Positions 18,652-27,243 of a stretch of 64,000 nt of DNA are shown in pieces. This stretch comes from Clostridiales bacterium PH28_bin88. GTDB taxonomy: Bacteria; Bacillota; PH28-bin88. Under the pieces are notes generated by a model, which ran no database searches, was not told the DNA's origin, and worked only from the letters and a program-made list of their open reading frames with translations. The DNA lies in the NCBI GenBank assembly GCA_000987045.1, contig LAKY01000072.1:1-64000 (forward strand), written 5' to 3'. Position 1 is the stretch's first letter. Every line of letters starts with the position of its first letter. The position numbers and the translations under genes are program-made.

Positions 18652-20295
18652 TCACGGATGTCTCTTGAGGCTCCATGCCTTTTCATGAAAGATGTATAAA
18701 AGAAATCTAGCGCGGGAACCGCCCACGTAGATATCTGCGTCCGAGCATGCCAAGCTCCCTTTTTTCAGGCCAATCAGAAAGACGATGTCCGCCTCTAAAC
18801 CCTTAAAAGAACGGATAGTTGCAAACCTGATACAGTTAGAATCATTGATTCCCCCCACAGACCAGTCCTTAATCTTGTTGACTCCTGCCAGGCTGCTTTT
18901 CTCCTTTATGTTTGGTGACAGGATTACTATTCTTTTAGGTTGGATCCCCTGGCTGACCAGCCTGCCTATCTCTCTTTCAATCAGTCTCTTTTCTTCCGCC
19001 GGCGTTTCCCATGAAAAATAACTTACAGGCATGCCACTTTGCAGGCGGGCCTTCAATTTGCCTTCGGTCAAATAAGCTGTCATCCATTGGTTAATGGTCT
19101 CGGTATTACGCAGGTTGTATGTTAGCCTTTGTTTGGAGATGGCAAACCTCTTCAAGTGTTCCGTTTGAGTATTGAACAGGTTCTGGTTGGGATCAGCGAA
19201 GATGTAGAACTCTCCGTCTGCCTTCAACATGCTCTCCAGGCAGGAATACCAGAATTCTTGAAAGTCCTGGCCTTCATCAACGATGATGGCATCGAACTTC
19301 TCCTCCTCCGGCAGCAGCATAAAGTGGTCGAAGGCCAAGGTCGGTAGTGTCTCCGCAAAAAAACGGCCTCTCTCCTCAACGTTTTCCGGGACCGCTGTTT
19401 CATTCCCTTGTTCCTGTAAAACTTTTAACAAATAGTCGTGGAAATTTAGGCAGGTGATGTTGGCGGTGGATAAGTAGTGAAGAAAATAGGTGGCCAAATT
19501 TCTGTTGAAGCAGGTCAAAAACACCTTTTTACCGGTGTTGGCAAGTCTGCGCGCCTTCTCCATGGCGAGAAATGTTTTGCCCGTTCCGGCTGCGCCAAAG
19601 AAGATTTTGCGTTTATCCAATTCCGTTTCTTCCAAAATTCGTTCCTGCTCCTCGGTCAGTACGCGCCGCGATACCTGGTTAAACATCTCGATCTGCTTTT
19701 CGAGACCCGCGAAGACTTTGAATGAAGGGGCCAGCACCTTATTTATAAGAACCTCGACTGCTTCCTGCTCATGTCTTTTCTCGCTGGCATCAAAAAGCCT
19801 AAGAATTTTGTCCTCCAGTTTCTCCAAGTCCTCGAAAAGAAAAACGCTGTGACTGTCCAAATCCGAAGGTAGCAGTCCAGTTACTTGGTTGCACTCCGGG
19901 AAACAAACGGCGTACTTTATTTTCAGCGGGAAATGTTGGGTTTTGGCCCGCTCCTTATATAGCTGCAGAATAGCAAACATAGCATTTTGGGCCTGTTCCA
20001 CCGGGTTCTTCTTGATCGGCTGGTATCCCCTGTTTTTCAATTCGTACCAGATCCCATTTTGATAAGATATTTCCCCTTGTTTAACCTCCACCACCAAGTA
20101 GCCCAAGCCGGGGTGCACAATAACAAAGTCTGCTTCCTTTATCTTGGCAAAAGCATCTTCATGTTCGTTGCTTGTGTACTTGTATGAGTACAGGACTGTA
20201 TATTCATTGGGGAGTTCGTTGGCCGCCTGGTAGAACATCCTTTCGCCATTATTTTCAATGGAAAATGGGTCGATATTAGGGATCATGGTAGCCAC
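18652..20295 (-). CDS. NERD-domain nuclease/helicase
   Basis: This 547-aa protein begins with a nuclease-related (NERD) domain, recognisable from GLGYLVVEVKQGEISYQNG near residues 65-85. A superfamily 1 helicase core follows: GAAGTGKTFLAMEKA (Walker A, near 235), an IIVDEGQDFQ Walker B motif near 335, and a late block containing TIRSFKGLEADIV. The last residues (RARFLLYIF) match the usual final helicase motif, and the protein ends soon after it. NERD-helicases are common in defence islands and plasmids. Neighbours on both sides are also accessory genes. Its own regulation is not evident. Confidence 0.85.
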   Translation of the reverse strand: MATMIPNIDPFSIENNGERMFYQAANELPNEYTVLYSYKYTSNEHEDAFAKIKEADFVIVHPGLGYLVVEVKQGEISYQNGIWYELKNRGYQPIKKNPVEQAQNAMFAILQLYKERAKTQHFPLKIKYAVCFPECNQVTGLLPSDLDSHSVFLFEDLEKLEDKILRLFDASEKRHEQEAVEVLINKVLAPSFKVFAGLEKQIEMFNQVSRRVLTEEQERILEETELDKRKIFFGAAGTGKTFLAMEKARRLANTGKKVFLTCFNRNLATYFLHYLSTANITCLNFHDYLLKVLQEQGNETAVPENVEERGRFFAETLPTLAFDHFMLLPEEEKFDAIIVDEGQDFQEFWYSCLESMLKADGEFYIFADPNQNLFNTQTEHLKRFAISKQRLTYNLRNTETINQWMTAYLTEGKLKARLQSGMPVSYFSWETPAEEKRLIEREIGRLVSQGIQPKRIVILSPNIKEKSSLAGVNKIKDWSVGGINDSNCIRFATIRSFKGLEADIVFLIGLKKGSLACSDADIYVGGSRARFLLYIFHEKAWSLKRHP

Positions 20296-20564
20296 AGGAT
20301 AACCCCCTACAGCACGTTTTCCTCTATTTCTTCAGTTCGTAATGCTAAACAGCTATGGATGGTTATTCTATACTTTCATCCCATATTCCTCCTCGAAATC
20401 AACATTCAACTACTCCGCAGCAATGCGTGCAAGCAGTTCGATTCTAGAGATCCTTACTCCGCATCTTCGCTAGAGGTTGGCTCTTACGATATCGCAAGAA
20501 TTTGGCCGGAAAAACAAAAAAGGTTTCTAGCGCATACTGGCCAAAAACCTAGTAATTTCAAGGG

Positions 20565-20622
20565 TTGGTGCGGCTGAGAGGACTTGAACCTCCACGGCCT
20601 TGCAACTAGAACCTCAATTTTA
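20565..20622 (-). repeat. Partial tRNA-Leu copy (att-like direct repeat)
   Basis: Bases 20565-20603 are identical over 39 bases to 21929-21967, the 3' end of the tRNA-Leu gene including its CCA. The similarity continues past a small deletion into the anticodon arm with a few changes. A broken 3' tRNA copy in the same orientation as an intact tRNA is the classic trace of a site-specific integration event, with the intact tRNA at the other end. No integrase is present between the copies. Confidence 0.75.
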
Positions 20623-20752
20623 GGATCACCATCCCCGGCCATCCCTCCCGGTCATAAAAGGTCTTATTTCATGCGGCTTTCAAGGACTCTCCCTCCCGTT
20701 TCATCCCAACTGATTTTGGTATTTCCCGGCCTGGTATTAGTATGGAAAACTT
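20623..20752. other. Short non-coding stretch, nothing recognised
   Basis: With 20296-20564 this forms a ~450-base gene-free region interrupted only by the tRNA remnant. I see no open frame with a ribosome site and no clear terminator. Some segments look like decayed coding sequence, but I cannot assign them. Confidence 0.35.
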
Positions 20753-21277
20753 TTATTCTTCATCGAAAATATCAGCTCTCATGCTGACAGTTTCAGTGCG
20801 TCTTTTATAAGCTTCGTTTTCCAAAAAACCAAGATTCCTATAATACTCAACCCTGTCGGGATATGAGTCCAGCGTCAAGAAACGTATTCCTAACGTGGAA
20901 GTAGTTAAGTCGTCTGCTATGTCTTTAACGTAATCAATTAAAAATCTACCGAGGCCTAATCCTTTATGTTTTGTACTTCTTCCCAAACGAGCTATTTTAA
21001 TGGCCGGTACAACTTCATAAGGCACATTTTCCGTTTCCTTCTCTGATTTGGCTAGTCTTATGCTGTCAGCGCATATCGAACAAAAGGCCGCCAGTTCACC
21101 GTAATAGTATAACAAAATTGTATGGTTCATGCCTTTTTCTTGTTCATCCATGGCTTGTGTGCACAAAAATTCATTCATTACCGGATCACCGCAATCAAAA
21201 TTAGCTAGATCACCTGAATACTCCTCAGATAACCTAGCTAAATAAACCGCCCTACTATTAAAATCGTATCCATGCAT
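20753..21277 (-). CDS. GNAT acetyltransferase, probable toxin of a toxin-antitoxin pair
   Basis: This 174-aa protein has the acetyl-CoA-binding motif of the GNAT fold (IARLGRSTKHKGLGLGRFLI, about residues 94-113) and the closing EYYRNLGF motif. The N-terminal FDCGDPVMNEFL stretch resembles the start of TacT-like aminoacyl-tRNA acetylating toxins. Three bases separate it from the small gene at 21281-21436, the usual antitoxin-toxin order. It lies between the two tRNA-Leu repeats. The toxin role is inferred from family and arrangement. Confidence 0.75.
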   Translation of the reverse strand: MHGYDFNSRAVYLARLSEEYSGDLANFDCGDPVMNEFLCTQAMDEQEKGMNHTILLYYYGELAAFCSICADSIRLAKSEKETENVPYEVVPAIKIARLGRSTKHKGLGLGRFLIDYVKDIADDLTTSTLGIRFLTLDSYPDRVEYYRNLGFLENEAYKRRTETVSMRADIFDEE

Positions 21278-21280
21278 CTT

Positions 21281-21436
21281 TTAACGGAGACCTCGTTTTT
21301 CAATAGTCTTGAAGAATTCCCTTCTCTGTTTAGCTTTCTCTCTTTGCTTGGCTGAAGGTTTCTTTTTAATCTGTTCTAAAACGGCTTCCGCGTCCTTACC
21401 GTAAAGAACCGGGGTAGCCTGCATTTGAGTAGCCAT
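21281..21436 (-). CDS. Small protein upstream of GNAT toxin, probable antitoxin
   Basis: The 51-aa product begins MATQMQATPVLYGKDAEAVL and ends in a charged helix (KQREKAKQRREFFKTIEKRG). The ATG at 21436 has a GGGGGAAG ribosome site, so I prefer it to a start 14 codons upstream. Small proteins with this 'TPVL-GKDAE' beginning and a basic C-terminal helix often precede GNAT genes in Clostridia. I infer an antitoxin. No DNA-binding fold is visible from sequence alone. Confidence 0.6.
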   Translation of the reverse strand: MATQMQATPVLYGKDAEAVLEQIKKKPSAKQREKAKQRREFFKTIEKRGLR

Positions 21437-21478
21437 GTGTTCTTCCCCCTTTTTGTTTACGGGCGGTTTCTTATCCAT

Positions 21479-21928
21479 ATTTTATATCGCTCCTCGAAAT
21501 AGTTCAAGAAAAATAATGTCGAAAATCATCTTATTACTGTTTTGTGCTTTCTTGTTCCAGTTAATACCATTAAGTTCCGATTGTTATATATTATGCTTCA
21601 ACAACGAAAGTATTCATTTTTGGAGCTGCTTAAACAGGCAGCGGCGGCGAAGCTGAACGGCATCTTCAGCCAAAAAAAATTCCCTCCCAGGTGGAAGGGA
21701 ACTAAACCGATAAACTCAAACAGCCTCTCCCCGGCCTTCCCGTCATCGTCCGGCGGGCTGGCAGTAGCTACACGGTAGAATATCTTTTCCGTCCCTCCTA
21801 AGTATTAATGTTTTTGGTTTTGCATTAGATTTTCGTTCTAGCGAAATTAAGTTGAGCAAATCTAGCGCGGAAGCGGGCAAAACAAAAAGCAGTTCAACCA
21901 TTCCGGTTAAACTGCTGATTTCTCAGTA
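21479..21928. other. 450-base gene-free stretch beside tRNA-Leu
   Basis: No gene can be supported here. On the minus strand a frame at about 21600-21800 follows an AGGAGGG but lacks a start codon, and I do not recognise its translation. It may be decayed coding sequence left by the insertion that used the tRNA. The promoter of the antitoxin-toxin pair should lie near 21480-21560. Confidence 0.35.
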
Positions 21929-21929
21929 T

Positions 21930-22016
21930 TGGTGCGGCTGAGAGGACTTGAACCTCCACGGCCTTGCGACCACTAGAACCTGAATCTAGCGCGTCTGCCA
22001 ATTCCGCCACAGCCGC
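21930..22016 (-). tRNA. tRNA-Leu (anticodon CAG)
   Basis: The 87-base gene folds as a class II tRNA. The acceptor stem is GCGGCTG pairing with CAGCCGC. The anticodon stem is CTAGA/TCTAG around the loop TTCAGGT, so the anticodon is CAG and it reads CUG. A long variable arm (TGGTCGCAAGGCC) and a T arm with GGTTCAAGTCC follow, and the CCA end is encoded. Its 3' end is duplicated at 20565-20603. Confidence 0.96.
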
Positions 22017-22197
22017 ACGCTGTGTGATTGTCGGGGCTTAGCCCCATGGAACAATTCGTATTATAACAAACCCCTCTGAGGGTGTCAAGAGACTGCCGTT
22101 TCGTTTTACAGCATGTTTTTGCTAGCATTGCCAGTGAAAAAATTACCAGGCTATTTTTTTTATTTCTGTGCATAATAACGTTAGAAGGAGGATTGAT

Positions 22198-22659
22198 ATG
22201 CGCAAACTTTTCACGGCAGCGCTGGTGGGTCTGTCCGTGCTGTTTAACGCCTGACCCGGTACAGCCGCCGCAAGTGAAGTCCAGCGCGTTCAGAATGTAG
22301 AAGCCGTTTATACACTGGCCGCCTGGCGCCTGGCAGGTTACCAGGTTTCCGTACCGCTGAATGTCACAGCCACAGCTTATGATGCCTGCGTGCACTGTAC
22401 GGGTAAAACTGACGGTATTACCCGTACGGGTACCAAGGCGAAGTCCCATCATACCATTGCAGTCGATCCAAGAATTATTCCCCTAGGTTCCAAGGTGTAT
22501 ATCCCGGAATTGGAAACCATTTTTACCGCCGAAGATACCGGCGGTATGATCAAGGGACAGCGAATTGACATTTATATGGATACCCACCAGCAAGCAAAGG
22601 AATTCGGAGTTAAAAAAGTGACTGTCCATATCCTGCACCAGGAAAACGCTTCCATTTAG
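22198..22659 (+). pseudogene. 3D-domain (YabE/MltA-like) cell-wall protein with in-frame stop
   Basis: A ribosome site (GAAGGAGG) precedes ATG 22198 and a signal-peptide start MRKLFTAALVGLSVLFNA. Codon 19 is TGA (22252-22254). The frame then continues without further stops for 134 codons: a secreted protein with the 3D domain, seen as TAYDACVHC, HHTIAVDPRIIPLGSKVYI and AEDTGGMIKGQRIDIY. The 3D domain is a lytic transglycosylase-like peptidoglycan enzyme domain, and the conserved Asp residues are present. The stop lies just before the expected cleavage region (GTAAAS). A single change of TGG to TGA would explain it. It may be a true pseudogene, a sequencing error or a readthrough case. Confidence 0.82.
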
Positions 22660-22675
22660 GAAGCGTTTCTTTTTA
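22643..22675 (+). terminator. Intrinsic terminator of the 3D-domain gene
   Basis: AACGCTTCC and GGAAGCGTT form a 9-bp stem around a 5-base loop, followed by TTCTTTTT on the plus strand. The stem overlaps the last codons of the gene. It faces the end of the FtsA-like gene. Confidence 0.85.
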
Positions 22676-24619
22676 CTCCCACTTTAAGTTAACGTGATCA
22701 TTCGGTGCGATAGGGGTAGTGAAGTTGGCGTTACTACCGTTTACCTCCATAATAAAGCGCTTCTTCTCGGCTGCCTTTTTTACATCGATGTCTATATAGC
22801 GAAACAGGTCTGAAAGGATAACCGTACTTCCGGGTCCTGCGGGCAGGTCAAGGGGTTCCCCGTTCAGCACGATAGTGGTTACGGCAGGGGACGTACTATT
22901 AACGTTGATCAGATCACCATCTTTTATCGACGCATTTCCGTCTACCTGTACCCCGTTCAATAATACTCTGGGGGTTGGGTCGGCTGAGTAACCAAGGTAT
23001 TCCAGCACCTCGGCCACAGTCTGATAAGACCAGTACCGGATAACGGCACCATCCGTCAATAACGTATCCCTATTCACTTCCTGATTGTTCATTATAATAC
23101 GAGGGTCAAGGCGATATTCCTTGCCGTTTACTGTGACAGTTTTACCCGGTATGACAGGGACTACGTCCGCAATAGTCCCATGGCCCGGCTTCCCATCTGT
23201 TGCAAATCGTACCTCTATACGGTCTTCGCCGGTTACCGGCGAATCTACTGAAGCAGCCTCGCCGTTTAAGGTAATTTGGGCGGGTGTCCCGGCGGTTCCA
23301 CGGAGAAAAACTATTTTACCGTTCACCTCTACAGACAATGCGGGCCCCGGCCTGCCATAAAGTTTGCGGATGCTCACCCCGGAAGCCAACAGGGCATCAG
23401 CGATGGTCGGATTCTTAAGTTTTAGCAGCCGGACCTGTCTGTCGTTAACCCAAACGCGAATAAATCCCAGGGACTTGTGGGACAGAGCGGTAACCGCAAT
23501 GCCGATGGGAGTAATGGACTGAGGACCGGAAAGAGACTTAGGTCCGCCCGTCACGTCCTGCACCACCTCCCTGCCTCGCACCGCTACCCGGTTTTCCGGC
23601 AGACCCAGGTGTGAGGCCAACCGGCCTGTTAAGCCTGGGGTCAGGCTGCCTCCACCGATGCAGATCACCGCCTGAGGAGGTTTACCATTTAAGAGTATTA
23701 TTTTTTCGGCCACCTGCCGGGCCAGGTCATCCACCACCGGCATCATGTCTTCGATAATTGCGCATGACCGCACCCGTTGTTTTACACCGACTACATCTGT
23801 AAACTCCACAATTTCTTTCTCGTTCAACTGGCGTTTAATTATTTCGCCAACAGCGAAATCGACCAGCAGCCGGGCACAGATTTGCTCAGTAACCTCATCG
23901 CCGGCAGCCGGTACCATGCCGTACCCTGTCACGGTTCCACCAGCCGTGATGGCGATGTCGGACGTGCCCGCCCCCACGTCCACCAACACCAGGTTGAGTT
24001 GACGCATGTTGGCAGGGATGGCTACGTTGATGGCGGCAATAGGCTCCAGGGTCAGGCTCTGCATTTCCAAACCAGACCGCTGCAGTACCGCCTGTAAGGA
24101 GTCCACAACAACCCGGGGGAGAAAAGTCGCGATTACCTCCACTTCCATCCTGCTACCCCGCTGGCCTACCAGATTGCCGATCAGGCTCCCGTCCAGCTTC
24201 GACGCTACGACACTGTAGCCCACGCAATGGAGGTCCTCACCCTTGGTGATAATTGTCCTTTGAGCCTGCTGGACAGCTTCCGCCTGCAATCCGATCACGT
24301 CTTCCGGGCTAACCTCCGCCAGCAGAGAAATGTCCCTGTCTGCTGTCCCCCTGGCAGTTTGCAGCGTCCTGCCGGCGGCTGCCACTGCCACCTCCCGCAA
24401 GGGGTACCTTAAACGCTTTTCCAGCTTTGTTTTGATCCGGGATACCACCTCAGCAACCAGAGGGATGTCGTGGATCTGCCCGTCCATCATGGCCCGCTGC
24501 TGATGTTCGTCAATTTCCGCCGCCTTCACCCGGTATCCCGTCCCTACCCGCTCCAGTACCAAGCCTACCACACTCCTGGTGCCTACATCCAGAGCGAAAA
24601 TTGTGCCCTGCTCTTCCAC
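22673..24619 (-). CDS. FtsA/PilM-like actin-fold ATPase with beta-grasp-like tail
   Basis: This 648-aa protein starts with the actin-fold ATPase pattern of FtsA and PilM: IFALDVGTRSVVGLV (phosphate 1), LVDVGAGTSDIAIT (phosphate 2, ~residues 210-223) and AVICIGGGSLTPGL (adenosine motif, ~320). The residue ~90-180 region fits the 1C subdomain of FtsA. After ~360, FtsA ends, but this protein continues for nearly 290 residues. That part has several stretches like NDRQVRLLKLKNPTIADALL, TVTVNGKEY and TTIVLNGEPLDL, reminiscent of small beta-grasp folds. The usual FtsA membrane helix at the C-terminus is missing. I infer a cell-envelope or division-linked role. Confidence 0.75.
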   Translation of the reverse strand: MEEQGTIFALDVGTRSVVGLVLERVGTGYRVKAAEIDEHQQRAMMDGQIHDIPLVAEVVSRIKTKLEKRLRYPLREVAVAAAGRTLQTARGTADRDISLLAEVSPEDVIGLQAEAVQQAQRTIITKGEDLHCVGYSVVASKLDGSLIGNLVGQRGSRMEVEVIATFLPRVVVDSLQAVLQRSGLEMQSLTLEPIAAINVAIPANMRQLNLVLVDVGAGTSDIAITAGGTVTGYGMVPAAGDEVTEQICARLLVDFAVGEIIKRQLNEKEIVEFTDVVGVKQRVRSCAIIEDMMPVVDDLARQVAEKIILLNGKPPQAVICIGGGSLTPGLTGRLASHLGLPENRVAVRGREVVQDVTGGPKSLSGPQSITPIGIAVTALSHKSLGFIRVWVNDRQVRLLKLKNPTIADALLASGVSIRKLYGRPGPALSVEVNGKIVFLRGTAGTPAQITLNGEAASVDSPVTGEDRIEVRFATDGKPGHGTIADVVPVIPGKTVTVNGKEYRLDPRIIMNNQEVNRDTLLTDGAVIRYWSYQTVAEVLEYLGYSADPTPRVLLNGVQVDGNASIKDGDLINVNSTSPAVTTIVLNGEPLDLPAGPGSTVILSDLFRYIDIDVKKAAEKKRFIMEVNGSNANFTTPIAPNDHVNLKWE

Positions 24620-24724
24620 CAGACGTCCCTCCTTTCGACAACTTCTACTTCAATCCTGAAATTCGACAGATTACTTCCTGGAAATAGTTATTCGCTCACC
24701 CCTGGCAAATCCCTCCTACGGGAT

Positions 24725-24770
24725 CAGAAAAAGCCGGTAGACCCGGGGAAAATGCCCCGGGCCCACCAGC
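24725..24770 (-). terminator. Strong terminator or attenuator in the FtsA-like leader
   Basis: On the minus strand GCTGGTGG-G-CCCGGGG and CCCCGGG-T-CTACCGGC make a stem of about 16 bp with some G-T pairs and a CATTTT loop, followed by TTTTTCTG. It lies ~105 bases upstream of the FtsA-like start and ~80 bases after the separate hemL terminator. It could catch readthrough from hemL or act as an attenuator in the FtsA-like leader. Confidence 0.75.
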
Positions 24771-24853
24771 TCAAGGAGGTCTATGAAGAAGTGAGTGTGT
24801 ATCCCTATTATTGCCCTTTTTCTACTTTATATACATCCCAAGAAACTTAACAC

Positions 24854-24886
24854 CAAAAAAAGTTACCGGCTTGGCAGCCGGAAACT
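24854..24886 (-). terminator. Intrinsic terminator of the haem operon
   Basis: On the minus strand GTTTCCGGCT-GCCA-AGCCGGTAAC is followed by a run of seven T. It starts ten bases after the hemL stop and marks the end of the haem operon. Confidence 0.88.
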
Positions 24887-24895
24887 TGCGTTACT

Positions 24896-26191
24896 TTATC
24901 GTGAAGCGGCAAAAGCCTTTCTCGCAGCTTCAAGTGTGCGGTCGATATCCCCATCGCTGTGAGCCAGGGACATAAACCCTGCTTCAAACTGAGACGGCGC
25001 CAGATATATGCCATTTTCCAGCATAGAGCGGAAGAATACCGAGAATTTTCCTGTATCTGAACTGGTGGCGCTGGCGTAATCAACCACCGGCCGGCCGGTA
25101 AAGAAACCGGAAAACATCGCCCCTACCCGGGTAAAGGTGACAGCAGCACCTGCCTCCTTGGCTGCTTCCTTTAAACCTGCCTCCAGCCGGGCGGACTTCC
25201 GTTCCAGTTCCTCGTAGACTCCAGGTTCCTGCAGGAGGCGTAAAGTTGTGATTCCCGCAGTCATGGCCAGAGGATTTCCGGACAGGGTACCAGCCTGGTA
25301 GATAGGACCAGCCGGAGCCATCTTTTCCATGATCTCCCGTTTCCCGCCGTAGGCCCCCACCGGTAAGCCTCCACCGATGATCTTACCCAAACAGGTAAGG
25401 TCAGGGTGAATACCGTACAAGGCCTGAGCCCCGCCATAAGCAACCCGGAACCCGGTCATTACTTCATCGAAAATCAACAGGGCACCGTACTGCTTCGTAA
25501 TCTCCCGCAGACCTTCAAGAAAGCCCGGCACTGGCGGTACGCAACCCATATTACCCGCTACCGGTTCCACGATTACCGCTGCAATGTCCTCTCCCTCTTG
25601 GGCAAAAATCTGCCGCAGGGTTTCCAGGTCGTTGAAGTCCGCCGTGATGGTATTACCGGCGATATTTGCCGGAACGCCCGGGCTGGTAGGAACCCCAAGG
25701 GTCAGCGCCCCCGACCCTGCCTTAATTAGCAGGTGATCGGCGTGGCCGTGATAGCAACCCTCAAACTTGATGATCTTGTTACGGCCGGTAAAACCACGCG
25801 CCAGGCGTAGCGCGCTCATGGTAGCCTCCGTGCCGGAGTTTACCATTCTCACCATTTCTACCGAGGGTACCGCTTCAATCACCATCCGGGCCATCTCCGT
25901 CTCCAGCTCGGTAGGAGCGCCAAAACTGGTACCCACCTCATCTAGGCAGCGGTGAAGGGCATCAATCACCTTGGGATGGCGGTGCCCCAGGATCAGGGGA
26001 CCCCAGGAGCCCACGTAGTCTACATACTCATTCCCGTCGGCGTCGTAAACCCGCGAGCCTTCTCCCCGGGTGATAAAGGGCGGGTTCATCCCTACCGACT
26101 TGAAAGCCCGGACCGGGCTGTTCACCCCACCGGGGATGACTTCTTTTGCATCAGCAAACAGCCGTTCTGAAGCGGCTAAACCCTTGAACAC
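24896..26191 (-). CDS. hemL: Glutamate-1-semialdehyde 2,1-aminomutase
   Basis: This 431-aa PLP enzyme converts glutamate-1-semialdehyde to 5-aminolevulinate, the second step of the C5 haem pathway in the cytoplasm. Family marks are [17 protein letters not shown] (cofactor phosphate), [11 protein letters not shown], and the PLP lysine in [17 protein letters not shown] (near residue 268). Length fits HemL. It is the last gene of the haem operon and works after HemA, encoded at the other end. Confidence 0.96.
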   Translation of the reverse strand: MFKGLAASERLFADAKEVIPGGVNSPVRAFKSVGMNPPFITRGEGSRVYDADGNEYVDYVGSWGPLILGHRHPKVIDALHRCLDEVGTSFGAPTELETEMARMVIEAVPSVEMVRMVNSGTEATMSALRLARGFTGRNKIIKFEGCYHGHADHLLIKAGSGALTLGVPTSPGVPANIAGNTITADFNDLETLRQIFAQEGEDIAAVIVEPVAGNMGCVPPVPGFLEGLREITKQYGALLIFDEVMTGFRVAYGGAQALYGIHPDLTCLGKIIGGGLPVGAYGGKREIMEKMAPAGPIYQAGTLSGNPLAMTAGITTLRLLQEPGVYEELERKSARLEAGLKEAAKEAGAAVTFTRVGAMFSGFFTGRPVVDYASATSSDTGKFSVFFRSMLENGIYLAPSQFEAGFMSLAHSDGDIDRTLEAARKAFAASR

Positions 26192-26228
26192 TGATCACAC
26201 CTCCAAAACTCCATCTTATCCTAGCGCC

Positions 26229-27224
26229 TTAAGCGCCGCGCCGCCCGTGGTAAAGGCACCAGGGCTCTTCAGCCATGTAGTCTCCGTCATGGTAAAAATA
26301 AGCCCGGGCCCGGCACCCTCCGCAAATCTTTTTGTACCCGCAGGCGCCGCAGCCGCCCTTGTAATCCATTGTGCGAAGGATTCGGAATACCTCGTTATCC
26401 CGCCATAACTGGCTGAAAGGTACTTCCCGTACGTTGCCGATGGGGATATTGAGGTATGCGCAGGGTTGGACGTTGCCGGTGGGGCTGATAATGCAGTAGT
26501 GGGTTCCCGCCAGGCACCCCCGGCCGAACCGCAGGTCCATACTCATTTGTTTGGCAATCCGCATGAACTGGGGAGCACAGGTAGGCTTCAGTTCGATGTC
26601 CACCTGCTTTTGCTTCTCCATAATGCGGGTAAGCAGGTTTTCATACTGTTCCGCCCGCAGGGACTCCTCCTCGATATTAACAGCCCGTCCCGTAGGAACC
26701 AGGAAAAAGAAGTGATGGGCCATCGCTCCCAGTTCTATCGCCAGGTCGGTGAGGTCCAGCGCCTCATCCTGGTTCCAGTCAAAGATGGTGGTATGAATTT
26801 GGAAAGGGATACCGGCCGCCAGGCAGTTTTTCATCCCGTGTACCGCCCCGTTCCATGCCCCGGGCAAACGCCGCAGTTCGTCATGTCTCCCGGGATCGGT
26901 GCTGTCCAGGCTGATGCCTACCGCCAGAGTACCGGCTTCCTTCAGGCGCTGGGCCACTTCCGGAGTGATCAGCGTTCCGTTGGTACCAAAAACCGGCTTC
27001 AGGCCTTTTTCCCTGGCGTGGGCTACCAACTCATAAATGTCATCCCGCATCAGGGGTTCTCCGCCGCTGAAGATCATGATCTTAAAACCGGCCTTGGCTA
27101 TCTCGTCCAACAGGGACTTAGCCTCTGTGGTGGACAGTTCATCACTGGCCTTAACTCCGGCGTCCCGGTAGCAGTGATCGCAGTACATATTACACTGGTT
27201 GGTCGTATTCCAGGAGACAATCAC
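26229..27224 (-). CDS. nirJ2: NirJ2/AhbD-like radical SAM haem-synthesis enzyme
   Basis: This 331-aa protein has the radical SAM cluster motif CNMYCDHC (near residue 12; CxxxCxxC), the GGEP motif, and a C-terminal cysteine set (CGACGYKKICGGCRARAY and CLYHG) for an extra iron-sulfur cluster. It matches the NirJ/AhbC/AhbD group, which modifies the side chains of siroheme-derived tetrapyrroles. Its place between hemB and hemL in a haem operon supports a step in the siroheme-dependent haem route or a haem d1-like route. Which reaction it performs cannot be told from sequence alone. Confidence 0.85.
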   Translation of the reverse strand: MIVSWNTTNQCNMYCDHCYRDAGVKASDELSTTEAKSLLDEIAKAGFKIMIFSGGEPLMRDDIYELVAHAREKGLKPVFGTNGTLITPEVAQRLKEAGTLAVGISLDSTDPGRHDELRRLPGAWNGAVHGMKNCLAAGIPFQIHTTIFDWNQDEALDLTDLAIELGAMAHHFFFLVPTGRAVNIEEESLRAEQYENLLTRIMEKQKQVDIELKPTCAPQFMRIAKQMSMDLRFGRGCLAGTHYCIISPTGNVQPCAYLNIPIGNVREVPFSQLWRDNEVFRILRTMDYKGGCGACGYKKICGGCRARAYFYHDGDYMAEEPWCLYHGRRGA

Positions 27225-27243
27225 TTAAATCATCCTCTCGGGA

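Noticed and set aside
21600-21800. Minus-strand open frame following AGGAGGG beside tRNA-Leu
   Set aside because: There is no start codon in frame after the ribosome-site-like sequence and no recognisable product.
1-22000. CRISPR array or prophage structural genes in the island
   Set aside because: No regularly spaced repeats and no capsid, tail, terminase or integrase genes were found. The island consists of defence and toxin-antitoxin-like genes.
22252-22254. TGA read as selenocysteine
   Set aside because: It falls within a signal peptide before the cleavage site, and no stem-loop of selenocysteine type was seen next to it. A nonsense change or sequencing error is simpler.
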